From Tardiphaga sp. vice304 (GTDB lineage Bacteria; Pseudomonadota; Alphaproteobacteria; Rhizobiales; Xanthobacteraceae), in the NCBI RefSeq assembly GCF_007018905.1, contig NZ_CP041402.1:868001-932000 (forward strand): 64,000 nt of DNA. The letters are read 5' to 3'. Made by a program: the position numbers and the translations under genes. The notes below the pieces were generated by a model. It was given only the letters and a program-made list of their open reading frames with translations, had not been told where the DNA came from and made no database searches. Shown here piece by piece: positions 36,842 through 45,823 of this stretch (its first letter is position 1; each line of letters opens with the position of its first letter).

Positions 36842-37049
36842 GTGGATTCCATTCGACAACAGGCTTCGAAGCCGGCTTGCGGCCAGCGGCGCCGGTCAAT
36901 GAACAGTCACCATTGCGCTATGTTCCAGAGTTGACCGCTCTTGCCCGTGCTTCAAGAGTAGGCCGCGACATAATCTTGTCGATTTTCTCCACTAGCTGAA
37001 CGGCTTAGCGGGGGCGCTCTTTTTCATTCATATTGGACTGGGACACCCC

Positions 37050-38354
37050 ATGCCCCTGATTTCCCCCGCCCGCTCCACCTCCGCGCTGCTGACATCCGGC
37101 GTCGCGCGCCTCGAGGGGATGCTGAAGCTGACCACCGCCATCCTGGCGCTGGCGGCGGGGGTCTACACCTATCTCGGCGTTCGCGAATTGCTGAACGGCA
37201 GCCCGACCACGGTGTTCTTCGCCGCGGTGATCTATTCGGTTGCGGTCTCGGTCGGCATCTATGCGTTCTGGGTGTTCCTGATGCAGTTCATGCCGCATGT
37301 GGTCGACCGCCGCGGCCGCAACCTGATGTTCGGCTGCATGCTGCTGGGATCGCTGATGATCGTGGCGATGTCGTCGTGGCTGAACGCCTCGGCGCTGGCC
37401 GGCGCCGCCGCGATCCAGCAACATCTCAGCATTACCGTGCAGAACTACACCCGCGACCTCGACACCGCGAACACCAACGCCATCGCCGCGCAGGGCCTGC
37501 TGCCCGATATCCAGCTGGCGTCGTCGCGCTTTGCCCGCCTCGCCGATGCCGAGCGGACGGGATTGCTGACCGGAACCTCGGGGTCCGGCACGGTGGTGCA
37601 GTTGCTGACCCAGATGTCCGGGCAGCTCGACAGTCTCGGCCAGGAAGTGCAGGCCTCCGGCAAGCGCGTCACCTCGCTGTTCGAGCAGGGCGGCAAGCAT
37701 CTGGCCAGGATGCGCGAGCTGATCTCCGACCGTGGCCCGATCTCCACCCGCAGCGACGCCTTTGCCTCCGAATCCCTGGCGCTGATGGGCGTGATCGCCA
37801 ATTTGCAGCAGACCTCGGTGGCGCCCGCGGTGAAGCGCGCGTCCGCGTCGCTGACCGCCGGTTTCATCGCGCCGGCCGCCGGCGGCCGCGGCGATCTTGC
37901 CGACCGGCAGACCGCCGTGGTCAGCAAGGTCGAAGGCTCGATCAACGCGCAGGCCGCGTCACTGTCGGATGCCGCCGACAAGATCCTGCAGACGCCGCGG
38001 GTCGAGCCGGCCCGGTTCCAGGCGATGTCGCCGGCGGAAGCGGTGCTGCGTTACGCCGGCGATTTCATCCCGAGCTGGGCCGGCGCCATCTCGATCGACC
38101 TGATGCCGGCGGTGCTGGTGCTGATCCTCTGCGTGGTGCACGCCGCGATCCGCCGCGAGGGGCAGCCTTCGAGCCATGCGACGGATATGACCGTCGGCGA
38201 GATGATGATGGCGCTGAAGATGGCGAGGGAGATCGAGACCGCACGCCATGCGGTGCCGGAGGGGACGACGCCGGATGGCGATGCCGCGGCCATTCCCGAA
38301 GCGGCGAGCGACGAGAACGTCACGCCGCTGTCCTCGGCGCGGCACACCAAGTAA
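37050..38354 (+). CDS. Uncharacterised four-helix membrane protein
   Basis: 434 residues. Hydrophobic helices lie at about 26-46, 55-80, 92-115 and 347-363. The 230 residues between helices 3 and 4 are helical and rich in Ala/Ser/Gln (NYTRDLDTANTNAI..., LTQMSGQLDSLGQEV), likely a periplasmic coiled-coil region. The C-terminal tail is cytoplasmic and acidic. I recognise no named family. The next gene follows after 5 bases and is also membrane-bound, so the two likely form one complex. Confidence 0.75.
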   Translation: MPLISPARSTSALLTSGVARLEGMLKLTTAILALAAGVYTYLGVRELLNGSPTTVFFAAVIYSVAVSVGIYAFWVFLMQFMPHVVDRRGRNLMFGCMLLGSLMIVAMSSWLNASALAGAAAIQQHLSITVQNYTRDLDTANTNAIAAQGLLPDIQLASSRFARLADAERTGLLTGTSGSGTVVQLLTQMSGQLDSLGQEVQASGKRVTSLFEQGGKHLARMRELISDRGPISTRSDAFASESLALMGVIANLQQTSVAPAVKRASASLTAGFIAPAAGGRGDLADRQTAVVSKVEGSINAQAASLSDAADKILQTPRVEPARFQAMSPAEAVLRYAGDFIPSWAGAISIDLMPAVLVLILCVVHAAIRREGQPSSHATDMTVGEMMMALKMAREIETARHAVPEGTTPDGDAAAIPEAASDENVTPLSSARHTK

Positions 38355-38359
38355 CCGCG

Positions 38360-39223
38360 ATGGCCTCCTCGACCTTCAACCAACGCTTCCAAGCATGGCT
38401 GTCGGACCATCCCGACGACGGTATCCTGCGCTTCATCTTCCGCGGCATGGTGATGCTGGCCGTCGGCGCGCTGGCGCTCGATCTCGCCACCATGAACGGC
38501 TGGATGAAGCCGGAAGACATCGGGCTGACCCCGGCTGAGACCAAGGCGTCGCCCGGGCTTTCGGTGCCGGCGATCCTGGCGCCGCTGCTGCCCGGCGCCG
38601 AGCGCCGCGGCGCGCCGCTGCCGCAGCCCGACGGCGCAATGGCCCGGCCGATGACCTTCGAACTGGTCGGCGGTGGCCGGCTGATGGCGACCGGCACCAT
38701 CACGCCGGGCATCTCCAAGGCCTTCGCCGCGGAAATCGGCAAGCGCGGCGACTACGTCAAGACCGTGGTGCTGAACTCGCCGGGCGGCTCGGTCGGCGAT
38801 GCACTGGCGATGGGCAAGCTCATTCGTGACAAGAAGCTGGCGACCGAGGTTGGCGCCGGTAAATATTGCGCGTCGTCGTGTCCGCTGGTGTTCTTCGGCG
38901 GCCACGAGCGCCGCGCCGGCGACAAGGCCGCGATCGGGGTGCATCAGGTATTTGCCGGAAGCCGGCCGGACCCGATGGCGCCGCGCGACGACATGAGCGA
39001 CGCGCAGCGCATCTCGGCGCGCTGCCAGCGCTACCTCGCCGACATGGGCATCAATTTGCAGGTCTGGGTGCATGCGATGGAAACGCCGACGGACCGATTG
39101 TTCATCTTCAAGCCGGACGAGTTGAAGTCGCTGAACATCGTGACGGCGGAGGCGGGGCCTGCTGCGCCGACGACGCCTCCCGTTGCTGCACCACCTGCTG
39201 CTGCGACGAAGTCGCGGACCTAG
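38360..39223 (+). CDS. Membrane-anchored ClpP/crotonase-fold protein
   Basis: 287 residues with a membrane helix at about 28-47 and a periplasmic ClpP-like domain (about 90-260). NSPGGSVGDALAMGKLIR gives the oxyanion-loop region, ASSCPLVFFGG the usual serine-nucleophile position, and IGVHQVF a candidate catalytic His. The C-terminus is Pro/Ala-rich. It resembles COG3904-type predicted periplasmic proteins, which have protease-like folds but no proven substrate. It shares a transcription unit with the four-helix protein upstream. Confidence 0.8.
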   Translation: MASSTFNQRFQAWLSDHPDDGILRFIFRGMVMLAVGALALDLATMNGWMKPEDIGLTPAETKASPGLSVPAILAPLLPGAERRGAPLPQPDGAMARPMTFELVGGGRLMATGTITPGISKAFAAEIGKRGDYVKTVVLNSPGGSVGDALAMGKLIRDKKLATEVGAGKYCASSCPLVFFGGHERRAGDKAAIGVHQVFAGSRPDPMAPRDDMSDAQRISARCQRYLADMGINLQVWVHAMETPTDRLFIFKPDELKSLNIVTAEAGPAAPTTPPVAAPPAAATKSRT

Positions 39224-39238
39224 CTCAGGCCAATCCGC

Positions 39239-39330
39239 CGTCATTGCGAGGAGCGAAGCGACGAAGCAATCCAGTTCTTGCCGAGCTTGCGGCCTTCTGG
39301 ATTGCCGCGTCGTTTCGCTCCTCGCAATGA
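39239..39330. repeat. CGTCATTGCGAGGAGC palindromic repeat, copy 1
   Basis: The left arm CGTCATTGCGAGGAGCGAAG pairs with CTTCGCTCC-like TTTCGCTCCTCGCAATGA at the right, and CAATCCAG pairs with CTGGATTG inside. This is the well-known Bradyrhizobium/Rhodopseudomonas intergenic element. A variant copy lies at 47172 and shares the central loop sequence. Confidence 0.85.
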
Positions 39331-39427
39331 TCGCTGAACGTCTAACCCGTCATCGGGAAGATGGTAAACGAAAATTGGAACCATTCTCAGGGACATCGCG
39401 TTGTTCGCGCTCATTGGAGAATTTGCG

Positions 39428-39634
39428 ATGCGGATGTTTGTTGGAATGATCCTGGGTGCGCTGCTGCTGACCGGCGGCATCTACATCCACGATTCGATGT
39501 CGACATCGACCGTGGCCAGCGGCGAGGTCGCGCAGCCCGGCCGCACCATCGTCAACTGGGACGTCGCGTCCAGCGAATGGGATGCTTTGAAGACGCGCAC
39601 CCACAAGGACTGGGTCAAGCTGACGTCGAACTGA
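39428..39634 (+). CDS. Small single-helix membrane protein, 68 residues
   Basis: Starts at ATG 39428 with TTGGAGAA upstream. Residues 2-20 (MFVGMILGALLLTGGIYIHD region) form one N-terminal anchor; the rest is a short exported tail with NWDVASSEWDALKTRTHKDW. No family recognised. It ends at a strong bidirectional terminator shared with dsbA. Confidence 0.7.
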   Translation: MRMFVGMILGALLLTGGIYIHDSMSTSTVASGEVAQPGRTIVNWDVASSEWDALKTRTHKDWVKLTSN

Positions 39635-39653
39635 TCGACCTGATTTGACAACG

Positions 39654-39687
39654 AAAACGCCCGCGTCGCACGACGCGGGCGTTTTTT
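39654..39687. terminator. Strong bidirectional Rho-independent terminator
   Basis: AACGCCCGCGTCG and CGACGCGGGCGTT form a 13-bp perfect stem with a 2-base loop, followed by a TTTTTT run on the plus strand and TTTTC on the minus strand. It sits between convergent genes (39428 plus, 39692 minus) and serves both. Confidence 0.92.
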
Positions 39688-39691
39688 GCGT

Positions 39692-40372
39692 CTACTTCTT
39701 CGCGTTTGCCTTGCGGGCGTCTGCGATGGCCTGGCCGAACTGCTCCTGCGTGAGCGGGCCGGGGACACGGAACTTGCCGATGATGAAGGCCGGCGTGCCG
39801 TTGAAGCCGAACGCCGTCGCCTGCTCGTTGGTCCGCTTCAGCGTGGCGACAATGGCGTCCTGATGGGTCTGCAGGTCGGCAATCGCGCGGTCGACGTCGA
39901 TGCCTGCTTTGGCGAGGCTCTCGCGGGCGCCGGACTCGGTGAGTTTGACTGGGAGAGAGATCAGCGCGTCATGCGCTTCGACGAACTTGTTCTGATACTT
40001 CGTCGCCAGCACCAGCCTCGACGCATAGACCGATACTGGCCCGAGGATCGGCCAGTCCTTGTGCACGAGACGGACGCGGCCGTCCTGTTTCACCGCGGCG
40101 TTCAACTCGGGCGCCAGCTTCTTGCAATACGGGCACTGGAAGTCGAAAAACTCGACGATCGTGATGTCGCCGTCGGGATTGCCGGCGACGGGGATGTCGG
40201 GATCGCGCAGCACCGAGGCCTCGTTCAGCACCTTCTCGTCGCCATTGGCGGCCACCGCCGCGACCGGCGCGACATCGAAGCCGAGCAGCACGGCGCCGCC
40301 GCCGAGCAGTGCCAAGGCGCCGCGGCGGCTTGGGCCCGGGATGCGCCGGGATGTGTTGATGATATCGCTCAT
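39692..40372 (-). CDS. DsbA-family thiol:disulfide protein, Tat-type signal
   Basis: 226 residues. The N-terminus has twin Arg (SRRGALALLGGGAVLLG, Arg16-Arg17), so Tat export is likely. The active site is FQCPYCKK (Cys80-Cys83) with the cis-Pro loop NGTPAFIIG. The fold is DsbA with an inserted helical domain; it is close to the ScsC/BdbD-like thioredoxin_4 group. It follows a TSUP exporter gene by 32 bases on the same strand. A DsbB is encoded at 49522. Confidence 0.92.
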   Translation of the reverse strand: MSDIINTSRRIPGPSRRGALALLGGGAVLLGFDVAPVAAVAANGDEKVLNEASVLRDPDIPVAGNPDGDITIVEFFDFQCPYCKKLAPELNAAVKQDGRVRLVHKDWPILGPVSVYASRLVLATKYQNKFVEAHDALISLPVKLTESGARESLAKAGIDVDRAIADLQTHQDAIVATLKRTNEQATAFGFNGTPAFIIGKFRVPGPLTQEQFGQAIADARKANAKK

Positions 40373-40404
40373 GCAGGGCTCCCGGCGGTACTGCGCGCCG
40401 ACGT

Positions 40405-41184
40405 TCAGGTGACGTAGATGTTGCGGGCCAACATATAGAGCGCCACCACGATAATGATAGATGCAAACACGGTGTTGAGCGCGCCGCGGCGCAGCGACAA
40501 ATAGCGAGCCGAAGCGGTGCCGGCGAGGCCGCCGACAACGCCGCCGAGGATGAACATCAGCGCCAGTTGCCACGAGATCAGGCCGGACCACGCATAGCTC
40601 GCAGCGGTGGTGACGCCGAACGCCGTGACCGCGACCAGCGACGAGGCGATCGCGCTCATGATCGACATGCCGGTCGCCAGCATCAGGGCCGGCACGATCA
40701 GGAAGCCGCCGCCGATGCCGAAGAAACCGGACAGTGCGCCGGTGGCGAGGCCGAGCGCCAGCAGCGCCGGCGTATTGGCCATGCTGATCGCGACCCGGTC
40801 GATTCCGGTGCGGGATCGCGACCGCAGCATCAGCCCGGCGATCGCCAGCATCAGGAGCGCGAACATCACCAGCAGGTTGCTGCCATCGACCCGCTTGCCG
40901 AGCGAGGACCCGCCGAACGCGCCGACGATGCCGGCTGAGGCAAACACCAGCGCGCAGGACCAGTGCACCCGGCCGCCACGCGCATGGTTGGCGAGATTGA
41001 TCGCGGCATTGACGGCCACCGCGATGGCGCTGGTGCCGATCGCGACATGGGCGCTGGGTACGCCGACCACATAGACCATCAGCGGCACCGCCAGAATCGA
41101 TCCGCCGCCGCCGACCAGCCCCAGCGAGAAGCCGACCAGCACGCCCGATGCCAGTGCCAACACGTCCTGCATCAGGGTCATCAT
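40405..41184 (-). CDS. TSUP/TauE-SafE-family anion exporter
   Basis: 259 residues, seven to eight membrane helices, with two TauE repeats: FSLGLVGGGGSILAVPLMVYV and GFFGIGGGFLIVPALMLATG. Start ATG 41184 (several close ATGs). The family exports sulfite, sulfoacetate or related anions. The coupling to a secreted DsbA suggests a link to thiol or sulfur stress outside the cytoplasm. Confidence 0.9.
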   Translation of the reverse strand: MMTLMQDVLALASGVLVGFSLGLVGGGGSILAVPLMVYVVGVPSAHVAIGTSAIAVAVNAAINLANHARGGRVHWSCALVFASAGIVGAFGGSSLGKRVDGSNLLVMFALLMLAIAGLMLRSRSRTGIDRVAISMANTPALLALGLATGALSGFFGIGGGFLIVPALMLATGMSIMSAIASSLVAVTAFGVTTAASYAWSGLISWQLALMFILGGVVGGLAGTASARYLSLRRGALNTVFASIIIVVALYMLARNIYVT

Positions 41185-41296
41185 AATCGGGCGCTTCTTG
41201 TTATCGACGGCGCGACCATAACCAGTCTTGCCGCACCGCTCCATGCCGGCGTCATCACAACTGCGATGGCTTGGCGGCGCGATTTCGTGATGGCCA

Positions 41297-42019
41297 TCAG
41301 CGCAGCAGCAGCGTGACGGCGATCGGCACCAGCAGCGACGTCACCAGCGCATTCAGGCTCATCGCGATGCCGGCGAACACGCCGGCGACCGCATCGACCT
41401 GGAACGCGCGCGCGGTGCCGATGCCGTGCGACGCCAGTCCCACCGCGAAGCCGCGGGCGCGGTAGTCGGTGATGCCCATTCTGTTCATCAGCGGCGTCAC
41501 GATGATCGCGCCCATGATGCCAGTGAGGATCACCGCCACCGCGGTCAGCGAGGCATCGGCGCCGAGCGACTCGCTGATGCCCATCGCCACCGCCGCGGTC
41601 ACCGACTTCGGCGCCAGCGCCAGCACGATCTCGCGCGGCAGGCCGAATGCATTGGCCAGCAGCACCACCGAGACGATCGCCGTGGCGCAGCCGATCACCA
41701 GCGCCACCAGCATCGGCACGATCGCCGCGGCGACGATCTTGCGGTTCTCGTAAAGCGGCACCGCCAGCGCCACCGTCGCCGGCCCGAGCAGGAAGTGCAC
41801 AAACTGCGCGCCGCCAAAATAGGTGGTGTAGGAGGTGCCGGTCAGGAGCAGGAAGGCCGCGATGATCCACATCGCGTGAAATACGGGATTGGCGAACGGA
41901 TTGCGGCCGGTCGCCAGCGACAGCGCGTCGGTGCTGGCATAGACCAGCAGCGTCACCGTCAGCCACAGCAGCGGCGACTGGGACAGAAAGACCCAGAGCG
42001 AGAACGGATCGGCGCTCAT
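41297..42019 (-). CDS. lrgB: LrgB/CidB-family membrane protein
   Basis: 240 residues, about six to seven helices, with VLALAPKSVTAAVAMGISE and HGIGTARAF, the LrgB signatures. In Gram-positives LrgAB/CidAB modulate murein hydrolase activity and also export pyruvate/glycolate; in plants the fusion is a glycolate/glycerate transporter. Its start overlaps the lrgA stop by four bases, so the pair is coupled. Confidence 0.92.
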   Translation of the reverse strand: MSADPFSLWVFLSQSPLLWLTVTLLVYASTDALSLATGRNPFANPVFHAMWIIAAFLLLTGTSYTTYFGGAQFVHFLLGPATVALAVPLYENRKIVAAAIVPMLVALVIGCATAIVSVVLLANAFGLPREIVLALAPKSVTAAVAMGISESLGADASLTAVAVILTGIMGAIIVTPLMNRMGITDYRARGFAVGLASHGIGTARAFQVDAVAGVFAGIAMSLNALVTSLLVPIAVTLLLR

Positions 42020-42402
42020 GGTGTCTGCTGTCCGCGCGACATCAGCCGTCCGACCAGCAGGAAGGTCGCCACCGTCACCAACAACGTGATCAGCACCGAA
42101 AGTGCCAGCACCGCGGCGATCGCCAGGCCATGCGCGGCGAGCAGGTCGAGCTTCTGCACAATGCCGACGCCCGCCGGCACGAACAGCAGCGACAGATGCG
42201 CCAGCAGCCCGCGCGCGCTGCTCTCGACGCCGCCGTCCCCCAGTGGTCCGCGGGCCAGCAGCTTGATGCGGTCGCGCGCCAGGAGCAGGACGAGCAGCAG
42301 CAGCATGCCGATCACCGGGCCGGGCATCGGCAGTGCGAGGCCGCGCACGAAAATCTCGCCGGCCAGCTGGCACAGCAGAATCAAACACAGGCTCGCGATC
42401 AT
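42016..42402 (-). CDS. lrgA: LrgA/CidA-family membrane protein
   Basis: 128 residues with four helices and the family marks LCQLAGEIFVRGLALPMPGPVIGMLLL and HLSLLFVPAGVGI. Forms a holin-like complex with LrgB. Divergent from feoAB, sharing a 164-base upstream region with the iron-type box. Confidence 0.92.
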   Translation of the reverse strand: MIASLCLILLCQLAGEIFVRGLALPMPGPVIGMLLLLVLLLARDRIKLLARGPLGDGGVESSARGLLAHLSLLFVPAGVGIVQKLDLLAAHGLAIAAVLALSVLITLLVTVATFLLVGRLMSRGQQTP

Positions 42403-42483
42403 GGGGTCCCCGTCAGTTCCGGCTTTATCGCTCGCGTCGCCGGCGATGTCGATTCCGCGGCCCTCATGGCTGCTTCTCCTGAC

Positions 42484-42525
42484 ATTGCCGGTATCGTGTC
42501 TTTACAATCATTCTAGATTGCCGGT
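42484..42525. promoter_or_regulatory. Irr/ICE-type iron box (42501-42517) inside a 9-base direct repeat
   Basis: TTTACAATCATTCTAGA at 42501-42517 matches the rhizobial Irr (ICE) consensus TTTAGAATNATTCTAAA at 15 of 17 places, counting N. ATTGCCGGT occurs directly repeated on both sides (42484-42492 and 42517-42525), 33 bases apart, about three helical turns. It lies 50 bases before feoA, fitting iron-responsive control of ferrous iron uptake. Confidence 0.6.
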
Positions 42526-42566
42526 TGGCGCTTGACCGCATCGGCCGCGCTTGGAAGAAGCATGCG

Positions 42567-42842
42567 ATGGACACAGCGACCGCCAGCCCCATTGCTTACG
42601 TGCTTGGAAACGCCCCCCGCGGCTTCTGCGGGACGATCCAGCGGCTCGAGATTCTGGAAGGTGGCTCTTCGTTGTCGGCGCTCGCGCTGGAAAGCCAGCT
42701 GATCGAGATGGGCTTCGTCGAAGGCGCCCGGGTCGAGATCCTGCATGAGGGCGCGATCCGCCGCGATCCGATCGCGGTCCGCGTCGATAATGTCACCATC
42801 GCGCTGCGCCGGCGCGAGGCGATGGCCATCGTCGTGCGCTGA
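42567..42842 (+). CDS. feoA: Ferrous iron transport protein A
   Basis: 91 residues, an SH3-like FeoA domain (ALALESQLIEMGFVEGARVEILHEG, then DPIAVRVDNVTIALRRREAMAI). FeoA binds FeoB and modulates its activity. Start at ATG 42567 with AAGAAG upstream. The stop overlaps the feoB start (TGATG). Confidence 0.93.
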   Translation: MDTATASPIAYVLGNAPRGFCGTIQRLEILEGGSSLSALALESQLIEMGFVEGARVEILHEGAIRRDPIAVRVDNVTIALRRREAMAIVVR

Positions 42843-44740
42843 TGAACCGGCTCGTCACCCCCCTTTCCCTGGATCCTCGCCCGGTGCATCTGGCGCTGGT
42901 CGGCGCGCCGAATAGCGGCAAGACCGCACTGTTCAATGCGCTCACGGGCAGCCGGCAGAAGGTTGCGAATTATGCGGGCGTCACGGTCGAGCGCAAGACC
43001 GGCGCCTTCGTCACGTCGAGTGGCCGGCAGATTTCGCTGGTCGATCTGCCCGGCACCTATTCGCTGCGCGGCCGCAGCCCCGATGAAGAAATCACCCGCG
43101 ACGTCGTGCTTGGCAATTATCCCGGCGAGACGCTGCCCGACCTTGTGCTGTGTGTCGCCGATACCACCAATCTGCGGCTGAGCTTCCGGCTGGTGCTGGA
43201 GCTCAAGCGTACCGGCCGGCCGTTGCTGCTGGTGCTCAACATGTTCGACATCGCGCAACGCCGCGGCGTCAGCGTCGATATCGACGCGCTCTCGGCGGCG
43301 CTCGGCGTGCCGGTCGTGACCTCGATCGCGGTCCGCAAGGGCGGCACCGCCGAACTGATCGCCCGTGCCGAGGAATTCGCGGCGCGCGCTCAGCCGGCCG
43401 CGATCGCCAACACCTGGCAGCCGCTGGCCATATCCGACCTCAAGGCGCTGCAGCGCGAGGCCGACCGGATCATCCGCCAATGCGTGACGCTGCCGGCCAA
43501 GCCGGACACGCTGACCACGCGGGTCGATGCCGTCGTGCTGCATCCGGTCGGCGGGCTGGTGATCCTGGCCTTGATCCTGTTCGTCATGTTCCAGGCGGTG
43601 TTCAGCTGGGCGCAGCCCTTGATGGAATTGCTGTCGGATTCGTTCGGCGCACTCGGCGCCCTGGTGCAGCAGGTGCTGCCCGCGGGGCTGCTGCAAAGCT
43701 TCCTGCAGAACGGCCTGATCGCCGGCGTCGGCAGCGTGCTGGTGTTCCTGCCGCAGATCATCGTCATCTTCCTGTTCATCCTGCTCCTGGAAGATTTCGG
43801 CTACATGGCCCGCGCCGCGTTCCTGATGGACCGCATCATGGGCGGCGCCGGGCTGCATGGCCGCGCCTTCATCCCGCTGCTGTCGAGCTTTGCTTGCGCG
43901 ATCCCCGGGATCATGGCGACGCGGGTGATCGACAACAAGCGCGACCGCCTCACCACCATCCTGATCGCGCCGCTGATGACCTGTTCGGCGCGGATCCCGG
44001 TCTACACGCTGATCATCTCGGCCTTCATTCCAGCCAACGACATCTGGGGTATCTTCAACCTGCAGGGGCTGGTGATGTTCGGCCTGTATGTCGCCGGGAT
44101 TGCCAGCGCGCTGGCGATGTCGTTCGTCATCAAGTTCTTCATGTGGCGCGACTATGAGCCTGCCCCGTTCATGCTCGAACTGCCGGATTACAAGCTGCCA
44201 CGTCTGCGATCGATCGCGATCGGCGTCTACACCCGCGCCAAGATGTTCCTGCAGCGGGCGGGCACCACGATCCTGGCGATGATGGTGTTGATCTGGTTCC
44301 TGGCGTCGTTCCCGCAGCCGCCGGCCGGCGCCACGGAGCCTGCGATCAATTACAGCCTGGCGGCGATGATCGGAAAGTTTCTCGAACCGTTCTTCGCGCC
44401 GCTGGGCTTCAACTGGCAGATCGCGGTGGCGCTGATCCCCGGCATGGCGGCGCGCGAGGTCGCCGTCGGCGCACTCGGCACCGTCTATGCGATCGAGGGC
44501 GGCAAGGAAGCGGCCGATGCCATCGGCCAGGCGCTGTCCAGCAAATGGAGCCTCGCCACGGCGCTGTCGTTCCTCGCCTGGTTCATCTTTGCCCCACAAT
44601 GCGCATCGACCTTCGCCGTGATCCGCCGCGAAACCGGCAGCACCGGCTGGATGGTGGTGGCGTTCCTCTACATGTTCGCGCTGGCCTATGCAGCGAGCCT
44701 GATCACGTACAATGTGGCGGTGGCCTTCGGAGCCGGGTAG
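42842..44740 (+). CDS. feoB: Ferrous iron transporter B
   Basis: 632 residues. N-terminal G domain: G1 GAPNSGKT at 21-28, G3 DLPG at 68-71, G4 NMFD at 133-136. The membrane domain has the two Gate motifs LLEDFGYMARAAFLMDR and a C-terminal half with MAAREVAVGALGTVYA. Shorter than E. coli FeoB (773) because of smaller cytosolic and periplasmic parts. It imports Fe(II) across the inner membrane. No feoC is present. Confidence 0.96.
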   Translation: MNRLVTPLSLDPRPVHLALVGAPNSGKTALFNALTGSRQKVANYAGVTVERKTGAFVTSSGRQISLVDLPGTYSLRGRSPDEEITRDVVLGNYPGETLPDLVLCVADTTNLRLSFRLVLELKRTGRPLLLVLNMFDIAQRRGVSVDIDALSAALGVPVVTSIAVRKGGTAELIARAEEFAARAQPAAIANTWQPLAISDLKALQREADRIIRQCVTLPAKPDTLTTRVDAVVLHPVGGLVILALILFVMFQAVFSWAQPLMELLSDSFGALGALVQQVLPAGLLQSFLQNGLIAGVGSVLVFLPQIIVIFLFILLLEDFGYMARAAFLMDRIMGGAGLHGRAFIPLLSSFACAIPGIMATRVIDNKRDRLTTILIAPLMTCSARIPVYTLIISAFIPANDIWGIFNLQGLVMFGLYVAGIASALAMSFVIKFFMWRDYEPAPFMLELPDYKLPRLRSIAIGVYTRAKMFLQRAGTTILAMMVLIWFLASFPQPPAGATEPAINYSLAAMIGKFLEPFFAPLGFNWQIAVALIPGMAAREVAVGALGTVYAIEGGKEAADAIGQALSSKWSLATALSFLAWFIFAPQCASTFAVIRRETGSTGWMVVAFLYMFALAYAASLITYNVAVAFGAG

Positions 44741-44876
44741 CCGCCCTGCTGTGCTCCCCGGGTAGCCGCCACCGGTTACCCCGCCCCCACGTCAACCCTC
44801 CTTGCTGCACGTCCGCCTCTTGTTTTTGAGGTGCGGCAATATGACCTTTATCCCTTATACGACCGACACCGCACGC

Positions 44877-44894
44877 CGCTCATCCTGATGAGCG
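44877..44894. promoter_or_regulatory. Palindrome upstream of yghU-type GST
   Basis: CGCTCATC-CT-GATGAGCG is a perfect 8+8 dyad 38 bases before the gene start. It could be an operator or a 5' leader hairpin. A second hairpin (CCGCCTC...GAGGTGCGG, 44815-44836) lies upstream and may end feoB transcripts. Confidence 0.4.
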
Positions 44895-44931
44895 CGGCCA
44901 GATTTGACGTTGCCCGACGCACGGAGATCCC

Positions 44932-45804
44932 ATGAACGACTCTACCTACACGCCGCCCAAGGTCTGGGCCTGGAACAAGGAAAATGGCGGCAAGTTTGCC
45001 AGCACCAACCGGCCGATCGCCGGGGCGACCCATGACAAGGAGCTGCCGGTCGGCAAGCATCCGCTGCAGCTCTATTCGCTGGCGACGCCGAACGGACAGA
45101 AAGTCACGATCATGCTGGAGGAGTTGCTCGCGCTCGGCCATGCCGGCGCGGAATACGACGCCTGGCTGATCCGGATCGACGGCAACCAGTTTGGCTCCGG
45201 CTTCGTCGAGGTCAATCCGAACTCGAAGATCCCGGCGCTGATGGACCGGTCCGGGCCGACGCCGGTGCGGGTGTTCGAGTCCGGCGCGATCCTGATGCAT
45301 CTGGCCGAAAAGTTCGGCGTGTTGCTGCCCGCGAGCGGCCCGGCCCGCGCCGAAACCTTGTCATGGCTGTTCTGGCAGATGGGCAGCGCGCCCTATCTGG
45401 GCGGTGGCTTCGGGCACTTCTATGCCTACGCGCCGAGCAAGATCGAATATGCCATCGACCGCTTCTCGATGGAGACCAAGCGGCAGCTCGACGTGCTCGA
45501 CCGTCGCCTGGCCGAAACCGAGTATCTCGGCGGCAACGACTATTCGATCGCCGACATTGCGGTGTTTCCCTGGTATGGCGGCCTTGCCGAGGGGAAGCTG
45601 TACGGCGACTCCGCAGAATTCCTCGACGTGCAGAGCTACAAGAACATGCAGCGCTGGACAAAGGCGATCGCTGGCCGTCCTGCGGTGAAGCGCGGACGGA
45701 TGGTCAATCGTATCTCGGGCGACCCGGCAGGCCAGCTGCACGAACGCCATGATGCCTCGGACTTCGAAACGAAAACGCAGGACAAGATCGCTCCGGCGAC
45801 CTGA
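44932..45804 (+). CDS. yghU: YghU-type glutathione S-transferase / disulfide-bond oxidoreductase
   Basis: 290 residues. The thioredoxin-like N-domain starts HPLQLYSLATPNGQKVTIMLEE, with the Thr-Pro-Asn motif of the Nu-class (YghU/YfcG) enzymes in place of a Tyr/Ser/Cys catalytic residue. The C-domain is helical (YSIADIAVFPWYGG). Nu-class GSTs have strong disulfide reductase activity and bind two glutathiones. An N-terminal 45-residue extension is characteristic of YghU. Confidence 0.92.
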   Translation: MNDSTYTPPKVWAWNKENGGKFASTNRPIAGATHDKELPVGKHPLQLYSLATPNGQKVTIMLEELLALGHAGAEYDAWLIRIDGNQFGSGFVEVNPNSKIPALMDRSGPTPVRVFESGAILMHLAEKFGVLLPASGPARAETLSWLFWQMGSAPYLGGGFGHFYAYAPSKIEYAIDRFSMETKRQLDVLDRRLAETEYLGGNDYSIADIAVFPWYGGLAEGKLYGDSAEFLDVQSYKNMQRWTKAIAGRPAVKRGRMVNRISGDPAGQLHERHDASDFETKTQDKIAPAT

Positions 45805-45823
45805 CGTTCGCTTTCCCTCCTGA

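Noticed and set aside
42596..44599. 667-codon minus-strand frame opposite feoB
   Set aside because: Shadow of feoB with low-complexity Arg/Gln/His content and no motif; feoB is unambiguous.
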